Source: Bryobacteraceae bacterium (lineage in GTDB: Bacteria > Acidobacteriota > Terriglobia > Bryobacterales > Bryobacteraceae). From it: a stretch of 64,000 bases of DNA. The notes under the pieces were generated by a model. That model searched no databases and was not told the DNA's origin. It was given only the letters and a program-made list of their open reading frames with translations. Shown in pieces: positions 44,222-52,909 of the stretch; the stretch's first letter is position 1; every line of letters starts with the position of its first letter. Where the stretch lies: positions 62,001-126,000 of the forward strand of contig JAHCHE010000006.1 of NCBI GenBank assembly GCA_026129905.1. The letters run 5' to 3'. A program made the position numbers and the translations under genes.

Positions 44222-44248
44222 GCAGCCGTTCCGCCGGAGGCCGGCTGC
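44222..44248. terminator. Hairpin at the end of the hopanoid operon
   Basis: GCAGCCG (44222-44228) pairs with CGGCTGC (44242-44248); an alternative CTGCCG-CA-CGGCAG hairpin overlaps it (44245-44258). It lies between the convergent stops of the glycosyltransferase gene (44174) and hpnD (44262). There is no clear T-run. Confidence 0.4.
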
Positions 44249-44261
44249 CGCACGGCAGTGC

Positions 44262-45110
44262 TCAGGAGATAAGGGAACGGACGAGGATCGCGCATTTCTC
44301 CCATGCCGGAACGCGGATGCGCCGGCGAAGGACATCGAAGTCCGACGCCTCGATGCGGTCGAGCAGGCGAGAGTAAATGCCGATCAGGGCGCGCAGCGAC
44401 GGGCGGCTTTCCCGGTGGACCAGGGCAGGGAGGCCGGCGCACTCGCGATAGTACCGGCGCGCCCGTTCGGCCTCAAAGCGCATCAGTTCCCTGAACTGCC
44501 CCGCGCCCGTGCTGTCGCGGAACGACGCCGCGTTCACGCCGAAACGGTCCAGGTCCTCGGCGGGCAGGTAAACGCGGCCCATCCGCGCGTCCTCCCCAAC
44601 GTCGCGCAGGATGTTTGTCAGTTGAAAGGCGATGCCGCACTTTTCGGCCTGCGGAAGCGCGTCAGCGGACTCGAAGCCGAAGATGTGCAGGACCGAGAGG
44701 CCAACGGCGGACGCCACGCGGTAGCAGTAGGCGTACAGTTCGTCGAACGTGCGCGGCTGGCTGTGATCGAGGTCCGAGGTTACGCCGTCGATCATCTCGT
44801 GAAAGAAGCGCGGGGGAATGGCGTAGCGGGTCACCGTATCGTGAAACGCCGGCCAGATCGGATGGGCCCCGCAGTCGCCGTGCAGCGCCGCCTCGAGCTG
44901 TTCACGCCATCCTGAAAGGGCTTGGCGCGCGGCGGCGCGATCGTGCCCTCGCTCGTCGCTCAGGTCGTCGCATTCGCGGTTGAACGCATAGAGGGCGCAG
45001 ATGGATCGGCGCCGCTGCTGGTCCAGCAGGAGAAACGAATAGTAGAAATTACGCGCGCGGGCGCGGGCGATGCGAACGCAGTGCGCGTAGGAATCGGCAA
45101 GCGTCGTCAT
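44262..45110 (-). CDS. hpnD: Presqualene diphosphate synthase HpnD
   Basis: Protein of 282 aa that joins two farnesyl diphosphates into presqualene diphosphate, the first committed step to squalene. The two Asp-rich motifs of the squalene/phytoene synthase fold are present: YAFNRECDDLSDE (about 45-57) and FQLTNILRDVGEDARMGRVYLP (about 165-186). The ATG at 45110 shares ATGA with the hpnC stop, so the two are translated as a coupled pair, as in many hopanoid producers. Last gene of the operon. hpnE, which finishes squalene, is not in the window. Confidence 0.92.
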   Translation of the reverse strand: MTTLADSYAHCVRIARARARNFYYSFLLLDQQRRRSICALYAFNRECDDLSDERGHDRAAARQALSGWREQLEAALHGDCGAHPIWPAFHDTVTRYAIPPRFFHEMIDGVTSDLDHSQPRTFDELYAYCYRVASAVGLSVLHIFGFESADALPQAEKCGIAFQLTNILRDVGEDARMGRVYLPAEDLDRFGVNAASFRDSTGAGQFRELMRFEAERARRYYRECAGLPALVHRESRPSLRALIGIYSRLLDRIEASDFDVLRRRIRVPAWEKCAILVRSLIS

Positions 45111-46027
45111 GCGGCATTCCAACGCACCACTCGCAACAGGCTTCCGAGCAGCAGGGTCGCCCTCTCGATGCGGGGGATCGAAGGACGGCGCGACAGCACG
45201 TCGTAGTTGAGCCGCTCGATCTTTTCGAGCACTCGCAGGCCGCCGCGGCTGAACAGGTCCAAATCCAGCGCCAGGCGGCGGTTCACCATGCGGGCCAGGG
45301 GGAGGCCGTTCAGGAAGAACTCGCGCGCCACTTCGACGGCTTCGCGCATGGCGGCGCGAAAAGCCGGCGTCGCGCGGCGGAGGCGAATATCCTCGATGGA
45401 CGAGCCGTGGCGCGCCAGCGCGCCCAGCGGTAGGTAGACCCGGCCCTTGTCCCAGTCGAGAGTGACGTCCTGCCAGAAGTTCGCCAGTTGGAGCCCGGTG
45501 CAAGTGGAATCGGAGAGTTGCTGCCGCTCGGCGTCGGCGTATCCGCACAGACCGAGCACGAGCCGCCCGACGGGATTGGCGGAGTAGCGGCAGTAGCCGA
45601 ACAAGTCGCGAAAGGAATCGTAAGTGGATACCGTCTGGTCCTGCTCGAACGCGCGGATCAGGTCGGCGAAAGGCTCGTGAGGAAGGCGATGGCGCTCCAC
45701 GGTTTCTCGAAGGGCAACGAAGACCGGATGCTTGGCGCGCCCCAGGTACATCGCGTCCAGTTCGCGGCGCCACCACGCGAGAAGCTGAAGGCTCAACGCG
45801 CCGTCGCCCATCTCGTCGCCGAGGTCGTCGGCCCACCGGCAGAACGAGTAGACGTTGTAGAAATCCTGGTGAAGGTTCTTGGGCAACAGGAAAGTGACGA
45901 CGTGGAAGTTCTCGTAATGGCGGGTGGCCAGCCAGCGCGCGTATTGGAGGGACTCCTCGCGTCCGAAGGCGCGGGACATCGCCGCCGGCAGGCCGACGAA
46001 GTCTTTCGGAAGCAGGAAGTAGTCCAT
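45107..46027 (-). CDS. hpnC: Hydroxysqualene synthase HpnC
   Basis: Protein of 306 aa of the trans-isoprenyl head-to-head synthase fold. By family it converts presqualene diphosphate to hydroxysqualene. Motifs: YSFCRWADDLGDE (about 60-72) and LQLANFWQDVTLDWDKGRVYLP (about 175-196), the WQDV-DWDKGR form typical of HpnC. Start ATG at 46027 chosen because the conserved fold begins FLLPKDF; there is no strong ribosome site. It starts 26 bases after the second dehydrogenase and overlaps hpnD by 4. Confidence 0.92.
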   Translation of the reverse strand: MDYFLLPKDFVGLPAAMSRAFGREESLQYARWLATRHYENFHVVTFLLPKNLHQDFYNVYSFCRWADDLGDEMGDGALSLQLLAWWRRELDAMYLGRAKHPVFVALRETVERHRLPHEPFADLIRAFEQDQTVSTYDSFRDLFGYCRYSANPVGRLVLGLCGYADAERQQLSDSTCTGLQLANFWQDVTLDWDKGRVYLPLGALARHGSSIEDIRLRRATPAFRAAMREAVEVAREFFLNGLPLARMVNRRLALDLDLFSRGGLRVLEKIERLNYDVLSRRPSIPRIERATLLLGSLLRVVRWNAA

Positions 46028-46053
46028 GCCGCTGCCCGCGGCGTTCAGCCGCG

Positions 46054-47094
46054 TTACGGAATGATGGCGGTCTTCATGTGGCCGTTGTGGCTCATGAGGT
46101 GCCGCATCACTTCCAGCAGGTTCACGAGCGGCTCGACGCCGTTGACGAAATCGCGGGCCGTGATCTCGCCCCGCGAAACGCAGTCCAATGCTTTGCGGAT
46201 GTGCGACGGCGTGTGGTGGAAGCTGGCCTTGCAGGTGATTTCCGAGTAGTGCAGTAGCGCGGTGTCCAACTCGATCCGGCTGCCTTGCGGACATCCGCCG
46301 AAGAAGTTCACCGTGCCGCCGCGGCGGACCAGTTTGACCGCCGCGCGCCATGCCTCGGGCAGTCCCACCGCCTCGATTACGATGTCCCCGCCATGCCCGC
46401 CGGTGAGCCGGCGCACCTCCCGCTCAAGGTCGACCGAGCCGTCGGCCAGCAGAAACTCGTTCGCCCCCATCCGCGCCGCGCGGTCCAGTTGGGTCTGGCG
46501 CCGTCCGATGGCGATGACGCGCGCGCCGCGAACGTGCGCCAGCCGGACGAACATCAGCCCGATAGGACCCAGCCCGAGCACGACGGCCGTGTCGCCGCTT
46601 CGCAAGCCGGTCTCCTCGAGGCCGCGGAGTACGCATGCCAGCGGCTCCAACAACGCGCCGTCCTGATAGCTGACGTGGCGGGGAATGACGTACGTGTTCT
46701 TTTCGACAATCCTGGCGGGTATCCGGATGTACTCCGCATAGGCGCCATTGTTGAACAGAAGATCCTCGCAGAGGTTTTCCAGGCCGCGGTGGCAATAGAA
46801 GCACTCGCCGCACGGGGCGGAGTTGGCGGCGACGACGCGCTGGCCCACCTGAAACCTGGAAACCCGGCTTCCGACGCGAACGATATCCCCGGCCAGCTCA
46901 TGGCCGAACAACGCCGGCGGGACGATCATCCGCGCGTGGTACCCGCGGCGGAACACCTTGACATCGGTACCGCAGGTGAGAGCTGCTTTGACGTGAACAA
47001 GAATATCGCCTTCTTGGATCTGCGGAATTGGCACCGGCTCCACACGCAAGTGTTCCTGGCCGTAGAGCACGGCAGCCAGCATCTGTGTATTCAC
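46054..47094 (-). CDS. Zinc-dependent medium-chain dehydrogenase (NADP-type), hopanoid operon
   Basis: Protein of 346 aa of the sorbitol/threonine dehydrogenase group. Catalytic zinc ligands: Cys in LTCGTD (about 41) and GHELAG (about 65-70). Four structural cysteines lie in PCGECFYCHRGLENLC (about 93-108). Rossmann motif GLGPIG (about 173). The end of strand beta2 reads VIAIGRRQ: no acidic residue but two arginines, the pattern of NADP(H) users. The GTG start abuts the TAA of the neighbour, showing strict co-expression. Candidate reductase for the sugar-derived side chain of hopanoids; the substrate is not known. Confidence 0.75.
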   Translation of the reverse strand: MNTQMLAAVLYGQEHLRVEPVPIPQIQEGDILVHVKAALTCGTDVKVFRRGYHARMIVPPALFGHELAGDIVRVGSRVSRFQVGQRVVAANSAPCGECFYCHRGLENLCEDLLFNNGAYAEYIRIPARIVEKNTYVIPRHVSYQDGALLEPLACVLRGLEETGLRSGDTAVVLGLGPIGLMFVRLAHVRGARVIAIGRRQTQLDRAARMGANEFLLADGSVDLEREVRRLTGGHGGDIVIEAVGLPEAWRAAVKLVRRGGTVNFFGGCPQGSRIELDTALLHYSEITCKASFHHTPSHIRKALDCVSRGEITARDFVNGVEPLVNLLEVMRHLMSHNGHMKTAIIP

Positions 47095-48150
47095 TTATGA
47101 CATCCTCTGGGGCAGAACAACAATTTTCAACGATTCACCGTCCGGATGCAAGGCAAGGGCAATCCCCCGCCCGATGGCGTCCAGGGGCAACCGATGGGAA
47201 ATAAGGTCCTCAACAGCTATGATACCGTCGAAGACCAGGCGCGCGGATTCCTTCTGAAGGTCCACGGAAGCGCTGTAACAGCCGAATAACGTTCTCTCCT
47301 CCTTACAGATGGCCGCGCCGGATACTTCGATTCGCTCCTGGTCCGAAGTCTGCGCGAACAACAGGATGCGGCTGCCGGGCCGCGAGCAGCTCACGGCCTG
47401 TTCCACAATGCCAGGCGCCGAAGCCGCGACGATCACCAGATCGGCGCCGCGCCCGCCGCTTAGCTTCCTGATTTCTCCGACCACGTCGTCCCGCAGCGGG
47501 TCCCAGGCGTGGTCCGCGCCGAAGCGCAGCGCGAGTTCCCGCCGCCGCGGGATGGCGTCGGTGGCCGCGATGGCGGCGTTGCGCAACCTGACCAGCATCG
47601 TAAACAAGAGGCCGATTGGGCCTTGCCCGAGGATCGCGACCAACTCCCCCTGCTTTGGAGCCGCTTCTTCGACCGCCTTGAGGCAGGTGTTTACCGGTTC
47701 CACCCATGAAGCGCGTTCGAACGACACGCCTTCCGGGATCTCTTCCACACCCCGCTCGACGATCCAGTCCATCACGCGCACGTACTGGGCGAATCCTCCT
47801 CCGGCCGGTTCCCATCCGGCCGTGACGCCGACGCGCTTGTACGTCTCGCACTGCGCGTACAATTTGCGGTTGCAATAAAAACAGGCCATGCACGGGATGT
47901 GATGGAACACCACGACGCGATCGCCGGGACCGAAAGCTCGCACGCCTTCCCCGGCTTGAACCACCACGCCGGCCGTCTCATGACCATAGATCCTCGGGGG
48001 AGGCAAAAGGTTGTACTGGATCTTCTTCAGGTCGGTGTTGCAGATGCCGCAGCATTCCACCCGCACGAGCAGTTCGCCGCGTCCGATGGACGGTACCGGC
48101 ACGGGCTCGACGGACACCTCCCCGCGTCCACGGTACACGGCGGCTTTCAT
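47095..48150 (-). CDS. Zinc-dependent medium-chain dehydrogenase (NAD-type), hopanoid operon
   Basis: Protein of 351 aa, sister of the next gene. Catalytic Cys in CCGICNTD (about 36), GHETAG, structural cysteines in PCMACFYCNRKLYAQC, Rossmann GQGPIG and a beta2 end AATDAI carrying Asp, the NAD(H) pattern. The ATG at 48150 fits the family start MKAAVYRG, but a TTG at 48186 has a better ribosome site (AGGGG) and would overlap hpnG by 20 bases. Lies 16 bases after hpnG. Possibly works with its sister in side-chain oxidation or reduction; inferred from context only. Confidence 0.75.
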   Translation of the reverse strand: MKAAVYRGRGEVSVEPVPVPSIGRGELLVRVECCGICNTDLKKIQYNLLPPPRIYGHETAGVVVQAGEGVRAFGPGDRVVVFHHIPCMACFYCNRKLYAQCETYKRVGVTAGWEPAGGGFAQYVRVMDWIVERGVEEIPEGVSFERASWVEPVNTCLKAVEEAAPKQGELVAILGQGPIGLLFTMLVRLRNAAIAATDAIPRRRELALRFGADHAWDPLRDDVVGEIRKLSGGRGADLVIVAASAPGIVEQAVSCSRPGSRILLFAQTSDQERIEVSGAAICKEERTLFGCYSASVDLQKESARLVFDGIIAVEDLISHRLPLDAIGRGIALALHPDGESLKIVVLPQRMS

Positions 48151-48166
48151 AGTCGCGTTGACCGGT

Positions 48167-48871
48167 TCAGAACTCGCAGTGAACAAGGAAGTCCCCTAAG
48201 GCCTCGGCGGCCGAACGACTTCGCTTTCTCAGCCGCCACAGTTCCGGCAGGCATTCGCCGGGCTTCCGGCAGGCGCTCAACAGCAGTCTGCCGTAGCTCA
48301 GCCGCCCATCAACCCGCCGGGCGGCGTTGAAATCACACGAAAAGCTTTCGCCGGCCGTGTCGGTCACGGCGCGGACGCAATAGAACGGAACACGCCACTC
48401 GACCGAGCGCGCCGCCAGCGGCGCGGCTTCCATCTCAACGGCGTCGCCTCCGGAGGCGCGCAACGCGCGTTTCTCCTCCGCCGATTGTATTACGCTGTCA
48501 CCCGAAAGCAAGATCCCCGCTACGTACTCCCGTCCGGTTCGCGGCAGCCGGGCGGTAAACCGTTCCGTGGCCCGCCTCGTCCTCACTTCAGCGGCGACAA
48601 AAATATCCGCGGGCTTCAAGGCGGCGTTCAGCGCCCCGCAGAAACCCGTGCTGATCACGGCGGCGATATCCGCCCTGGCGCGCGCAACTTCGAGCGCCTC
48701 GACAGCCGGGCCCGGGCCAAAGCCGTTTGCCACCAGCAGATAATGGCGGCCGCGCCATTCGGCGGCCCACGACGACTCAACAGGCCATTGTAACGGAACG
48801 GGACGAGGAAGGCGTCGCAACATCCCCGCTAGTTCCCGCCGCTCCGCGGCCACGAATACCAGGGCGCTCAC
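48167..48871 (-). CDS. hpnG: HpnG-like adenosylhopane nucleosidase/phosphorylase
   Basis: Protein of 234 aa in the nucleoside phosphorylase fold: VFVAAERRELAGML opening, VISTGFCGALNAALKPADIFVA (about 85-106), GDSVIQS and GDAVEMEAAPLA (about 150-161), the purine/ribose-binding Met-Glu pair. In hopanoid clusters this enzyme removes adenine from adenosylhopane to give (phospho)ribosylhopane. GTG start one base after the hpnA stop. It is shorter and more divergent than typical HpnG, so the call leans on the operon. Confidence 0.82.
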   Translation of the reverse strand: MSALVFVAAERRELAGMLRRLPRPVPLQWPVESSWAAEWRGRHYLLVANGFGPGPAVEALEVARARADIAAVISTGFCGALNAALKPADIFVAAEVRTRRATERFTARLPRTGREYVAGILLSGDSVIQSAEEKRALRASGGDAVEMEAAPLAARSVEWRVPFYCVRAVTDTAGESFSCDFNAARRVDGRLSYGRLLLSACRKPGECLPELWRLRKRSRSAAEALGDFLVHCEF

Positions 48872-48872
48872 G

Positions 48873-49850
48873 TCAGCAGTAGTTGTACTTCCGAAACCAT
48901 TCCACCGCCCGCTGGAGCGCTCCTTCCACCGGTCCCGGACTGAACCCCAGAACCCGCGCCGCTTTGCCGTGCGACACGAACATCTTCTTGCGCGACATAC
49001 GGACTCCGTCCAGCGGCGCCAGCGGTTCCTTGCCCGTGAGCCAAGCCCACCCGGTGCTGACCACGCCGGCGGCGTAGGCCGCCGCGTAAGGAATCTGCGT
49101 CCGCGGCGCCCGCACGCCGCTGATCGTTTCGAGACGTTCAAAGATCTCCTTCAGCGTCAAATTGCGGCAGCCGAGGATGTACCGCTCACCGTCGCCGCCG
49201 CGCTCACAGGCCAGCAGGTGTCCCGCCGCCACGTCCGCGACGTCCACCAGGTTCAATCCGGTCTCGACGTACGCCGGCATCGCGCCGCGAAGATAATCCA
49301 CAATCAGCTTTCCGGTGGGCGTCGGCTTGAAGTCGCGATCGCCCACCGGAGCGGTGGGATTCACAATCACCACCGGCAGGCCGGCCGCCGCGAACTCCAA
49401 CGCTGCCCGCTCCGCCTGAAACTTGGAGCGCTTGTACGCCCCGGTCATGTCCTCGATGCCAACCGGCCGATCCTCGTCTCCTTCGCCGTCCCGCGGCACG
49501 CCGATGCAGCCCACCGTGCTGGTGTAGACAACCCGCTCGACGCCCGCCTTGCGGCAGGCATCCAACAGATTTCTCGTGCCCTGGACGTTCGTCCGGTACA
49601 GCTCGGAAGGGTCTCGCGCCCAGAGGCGATAGTCCGCCGCAACGTGGTAGACGACGCCGCAGCCGGCGACGGCCCGTTCCAGCGAATCGCGGTCCCGCAG
49701 GTCGCCAGGCGCCGTTTCCGCCCCATCCAGTTCCCGTACTCTCGCCGGGTCGCGGACGAGAATCCTCACGCGGTCGCCACGCTCGATCAGCTGGCGGGCG
49801 ACGTGCCAGCCGACAAAGCCGGTCGCCCCGGTTACGAGTGTTTGGATCAC
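48873..49850 (-). CDS. hpnA: Hopanoid-associated sugar epimerase/dehydratase HpnA
   Basis: Protein of 325 aa, extended SDR family. NAD(P)-binding TGATGFVGWHV (about 7-17) and the catalytic YKRSK (Tyr-x3-Lys) near 138-142. Strong match to the HpnA signature (KLIVDYLRG, ETGLNLVDVADVAAGHLLA). It sits in most hopanoid clusters; its exact reaction is unsettled. GTG start, 18 bases after hpnH. Confidence 0.93.
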   Translation of the reverse strand: MIQTLVTGATGFVGWHVARQLIERGDRVRILVRDPARVRELDGAETAPGDLRDRDSLERAVAGCGVVYHVAADYRLWARDPSELYRTNVQGTRNLLDACRKAGVERVVYTSTVGCIGVPRDGEGDEDRPVGIEDMTGAYKRSKFQAERAALEFAAAGLPVVIVNPTAPVGDRDFKPTPTGKLIVDYLRGAMPAYVETGLNLVDVADVAAGHLLACERGGDGERYILGCRNLTLKEIFERLETISGVRAPRTQIPYAAAYAAGVVSTGWAWLTGKEPLAPLDGVRMSRKKMFVSHGKAARVLGFSPGPVEGALQRAVEWFRKYNYC

Positions 49851-49868
49851 GGCGGGTCAACAAACGCC

Positions 49869-50975
49869 TCAGCTCAGCGCCCAGCCGAGGAGGCGAAAAT
49901 TGTCCATGAAACGGGCATTGATGCCGAGCGCGGCCGACGGTTCATAGCCGCAATGGACCATGCAGTGCTCGCACCGCGGATCGTTTCCTTCCCCGTAGCT
50001 CTCCCAGTCCGTTCTGGTCATCAGTTCCTCGAACGTCCGGTAGTGGCCGTCGGTGATCAGGTAGCAGGGGCCCTTCCAGCCCTTCACGTTGTAGGTGGGA
50101 TTGCCCCAGGCCGTGCACGGCAGCTCGCGTTCGCCCTTCAGGAAATCCTGGTAGACGGGTGTGGTATTCAGGGGATATCGCCGCGCCAGTTCGTCGATAT
50201 CCTTGAACTTTTCGTGAATATCGTCGCGGGTCATGAAAATTTCGCGATCGTCCACGGCGGAATAGCCGTAGGCCGGCGACAGCATATGGCCGTCCACTTT
50301 GTATTGCCGCAGCAACTCGAACAACGCCGCGATCTCGTTCATGTCGGTCTGCTTGTACACCGTCGTGTTGGTGCAGACCTTGAAGCCGGCCTCCTTGGCC
50401 GCCAGGATGCCGTCCACGGCCTCGCGGAACACGCCCTTGCGCTCCACGGCGATGTCGTGCGTCTCTTCCAGCCCGTCCAGGTGAACGTTGAAGAAAAACC
50501 GGTCGTCGGGCGAGAACTCGCCGAGCCGCTTCCGGATGTACATCCCGTTGGTGCAGAGATAGATGTGCCGCCCCCGCGCCAGGATCTGCCTTGCCAGCGG
50601 CCCGATTTCCGGATACAGCAACGGCTCGCCGCCGCAGATCGACACGATCGGCGCGCCGCACTCGTCGACGGCGTTCAAGCACTGCTGGAGGCTGAGCTTG
50701 TCCCGCATCGAGGATTCGTACTCGCGAATCCGGCCGCAACCCGTGCACGTCAGGTTGCACGCGTGCAGCGGTTCCAGCATCAGCACCAGCGGGAATCGCT
50801 TCCCGATCATCGGATGTGGCCGGCTGCGCGGCGTGGCCTCCGACCGCAGGATGCGAAACGGGTTGGCGTCGTCCGCCTCCCGGGCGGCGTTAACCTGCCA
50901 CTCCGGGCGAGGGCGCATCTTGTTCCGGGCGATGTAGCCGGCCATGCCGGCCGTCATCGAGAGCGGAAACCTCAT
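49869..50975 (-). CDS. hpnH: Hopanoid radical SAM protein HpnH
   Basis: Protein of 368 aa that joins 5'-deoxyadenosyl from SAM to hopene, giving adenosylhopane, the first step to C35 hopanoids. Radical SAM cluster Cys73, Cys77, Cys80 in HACNLTCTGC; SICGGEPLL motif for SAM binding; a second cysteine set near the C-terminus (PRCEHCMVHCGYEP). Start ATG at 50975 has AGGAAGGAA upstream and overlaps the shc stop by 4 bases. The start MRFPLSMTAGMAGYIARN matches the HpnH family. Confidence 0.95.
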   Translation of the reverse strand: MRFPLSMTAGMAGYIARNKMRPRPEWQVNAAREADDANPFRILRSEATPRSRPHPMIGKRFPLVLMLEPLHACNLTCTGCGRIREYESSMRDKLSLQQCLNAVDECGAPIVSICGGEPLLYPEIGPLARQILARGRHIYLCTNGMYIRKRLGEFSPDDRFFFNVHLDGLEETHDIAVERKGVFREAVDGILAAKEAGFKVCTNTTVYKQTDMNEIAALFELLRQYKVDGHMLSPAYGYSAVDDREIFMTRDDIHEKFKDIDELARRYPLNTTPVYQDFLKGERELPCTAWGNPTYNVKGWKGPCYLITDGHYRTFEELMTRTDWESYGEGNDPRCEHCMVHCGYEPSAALGINARFMDNFRLLGWALS

Positions 50976-52909
50976 ACGTGGTTCCTTCCTGAGGAGGAAA
51001 CGGCCTTCTGAAAACTCGCCAGCGCCAGCAGCGGAAACGAATTCCGATACAGGTGGTAACAGAGATAGAAGACTCTCGGAAATCCCGTGCCGGTGGCGGG
51101 CGTCTCGTCCCAGCAGCCGTCGTCCCGCTGGGTTTCCACCAGGTGTTCGACGCCTCGCAAGGCGTTGCTGCTGCCGGCCTCGTCGGCGGCGATCAGCCCC
51201 ATCACGCCCCAAGCGGTTTGCGATGGCGTGCTCGGACCAGCCACAAAACGCCCTTTATCGTAGCTGGCGCACGTTTCACCCCAGCCGCCGTCTGCGTTCT
51301 GCACGCCCCGCAGCCACTCGGCGGCGCGGCGGATATACGGCGCGCCGGAGTTTTCCCCAGCCGCCCGAAGCCCCCGCAATGCCAGAAACGTCCCGTACAC
51401 GTAATCGACGCCCCAGCGGCCATACCAGCTTCCATCCGGTTCCTGCGTCCGCTTCAGGTACTCCACGCCGCGGCGGATAGCCGGATGATCGCCCGTGAAG
51501 CCGTAGCTGCACAGCGCCTCCATCACCCGGCCTGTAATGTCGGGGCAAGTCGGGTCGAGCATCGCGTTGTGATCCGCGAAAGGCACGCACGCCAGCGGTT
51601 CCCAGTTGTTATCCACGTCGAAGGCCGCCCAGCCTCCGTCGCGCGACTGCATCGCCAGCAGCCACCGGATCGCCCGCCGTTGCGCCGCCTCCTGCGCCTG
51701 CGGACTCGAGGCGCGCATATGCTTCAGCGCCAGCAAAACCATGGCCGTGTCGTCGATGTCCGGATAGAACTCGTTGGCGAACTCGAAATACCACCCGCCC
51801 GGTTCCACTCCCGGGCGCTTCACCGCCCAGTCGCCCTTCCTTCGGACTTCTTTCGACAGCATCCAATCCGCCGTACGCGTGAGCGCATCGGTCGGGATGC
51901 CGCCGGCCTCCCCTACCGCGAATCCCGCGATGGCGGTGTCCCAAACCGGCGAAAAGCACGGCTGGAAGAAAAACGACTCCCCGTCATCGACGATGAGGTT
52001 GAAAAACTGCCGCTCGGCTTCCGCTCGGTCGGGGTGCTCCGGCGGGTAGCCGAGCAGGTCCAACGCCATAATGACGTACATCATCGGCGGATAGATCGCC
52101 CCTAAACCGTCGGAGTAGCGAGTACGTTCCAACATCCACTGCTCGGCGCGGCGGATGGCCTTTGCCCGGATGCCGCGCGGGCCACGCCTCTCCCAGATTT
52201 TCAGCACCCGGTCAAACGCGTAGAAGACGTTCTTCCAGGTGAAGGTCTTCTCGTCCCGTGGGAACGCCATGCTCCTGTCGGGCGTAAACAGCTCTTCCAG
52301 CGTGAACCCGGCGGGCACGGGCTTGCCGGGATTTAACGCCTGCACGATTGCCAGCGGGATCACGATTGCCCGCGTCCAGGAAGACATCTGGTAGATGAAC
52401 TTCCAAGGCAGCAGCATGATTTCCGGCGGCACCGTCGGGCGGTGCTGGCGCGGGTAGAGGTTAAAAAGGCTGAGATTGATCTTGACGTAGCTGTTGGCTG
52501 CCTGGATGCCGCCGAGATCCAGGATGCGCTTGCGCGCGCGCCGGAGCGCCGGATGATTCGGCCCGAGCCCGGAGACCTTTAGCGCGAAGTATGCCTTCAC
52601 CGTCGCGCTGACATCGGCCGGACCTTCCGGATAAATGTTGAAACCGCCGTCGGGCAACTGCCGGGCAAGGATCGATTGCGCCGCCTTGTCAATCCGCGGC
52701 CGCGTGGGAGGATTCCAAACGCCATTGCGAGGCGGATGAAGCCAGAGTTCCAGCAGGATGTAATCGGATTCGAGCGTCGTGTCGGCGGTCAGGTGCGCCC
52801 ACCAATACGTCTGGTCATGCCGCTGAGCCAGCAAAGCTTCGGAAGCTCGGCGTATGGCATGGGATACGCCCGCGCTTAGAGCGTCAACCGTCTGAACACT
52901 GGTGCTCAT
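50972..52909 (-). CDS. shc: Squalene-hopene cyclase
   Basis: Membrane-associated enzyme of 645 aa that cyclises squalene to hopene in one step. The catalytic DxDD motif is DIDDTA (about 383-388). QW repeats are visible as ILARQLPDGGFNIY, LLAMQSRDGGWAAF, YLKRTQEPDGSWYG, WLRGVQNADGGWGE and LVETQRDDGCWDE, and the GTGFPRVFYLCYHLY C-terminal motif is intact. Its ATG overlaps the ispH stop (ATGA). Core gene of the operon. Confidence 0.97.
   Translation of the reverse strand: MSTSVQTVDALSAGVSHAIRRASEALLAQRHDQTYWWAHLTADTTLESDYILLELWLHPPRNGVWNPPTRPRIDKAAQSILARQLPDGGFNIYPEGPADVSATVKAYFALKVSGLGPNHPALRRARKRILDLGGIQAANSYVKINLSLFNLYPRQHRPTVPPEIMLLPWKFIYQMSSWTRAIVIPLAIVQALNPGKPVPAGFTLEELFTPDRSMAFPRDEKTFTWKNVFYAFDRVLKIWERRGPRGIRAKAIRRAEQWMLERTRYSDGLGAIYPPMMYVIMALDLLGYPPEHPDRAEAERQFFNLIVDDGESFFFQPCFSPVWDTAIAGFAVGEAGGIPTDALTRTADWMLSKEVRRKGDWAVKRPGVEPGGWYFEFANEFYPDIDDTAMVLLALKHMRASSPQAQEAAQRRAIRWLLAMQSRDGGWAAFDVDNNWEPLACVPFADHNAMLDPTCPDITGRVMEALCSYGFTGDHPAIRRGVEYLKRTQEPDGSWYGRWGVDYVYGTFLALRGLRAAGENSGAPYIRRAAEWLRGVQNADGGWGETCASYDKGRFVAGPSTPSQTAWGVMGLIAADEAGSSNALRGVEHLVETQRDDGCWDETPATGTGFPRVFYLCYHLYRNSFPLLALASFQKAVSSSGRNHV

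Noticed and set aside
45111-45836. Longer form of hpnD starting at 45836
   Set aside because: The extra residues overlap hpnC in another frame; the conserved HpnD start is at 45110 with ATGA coupling.
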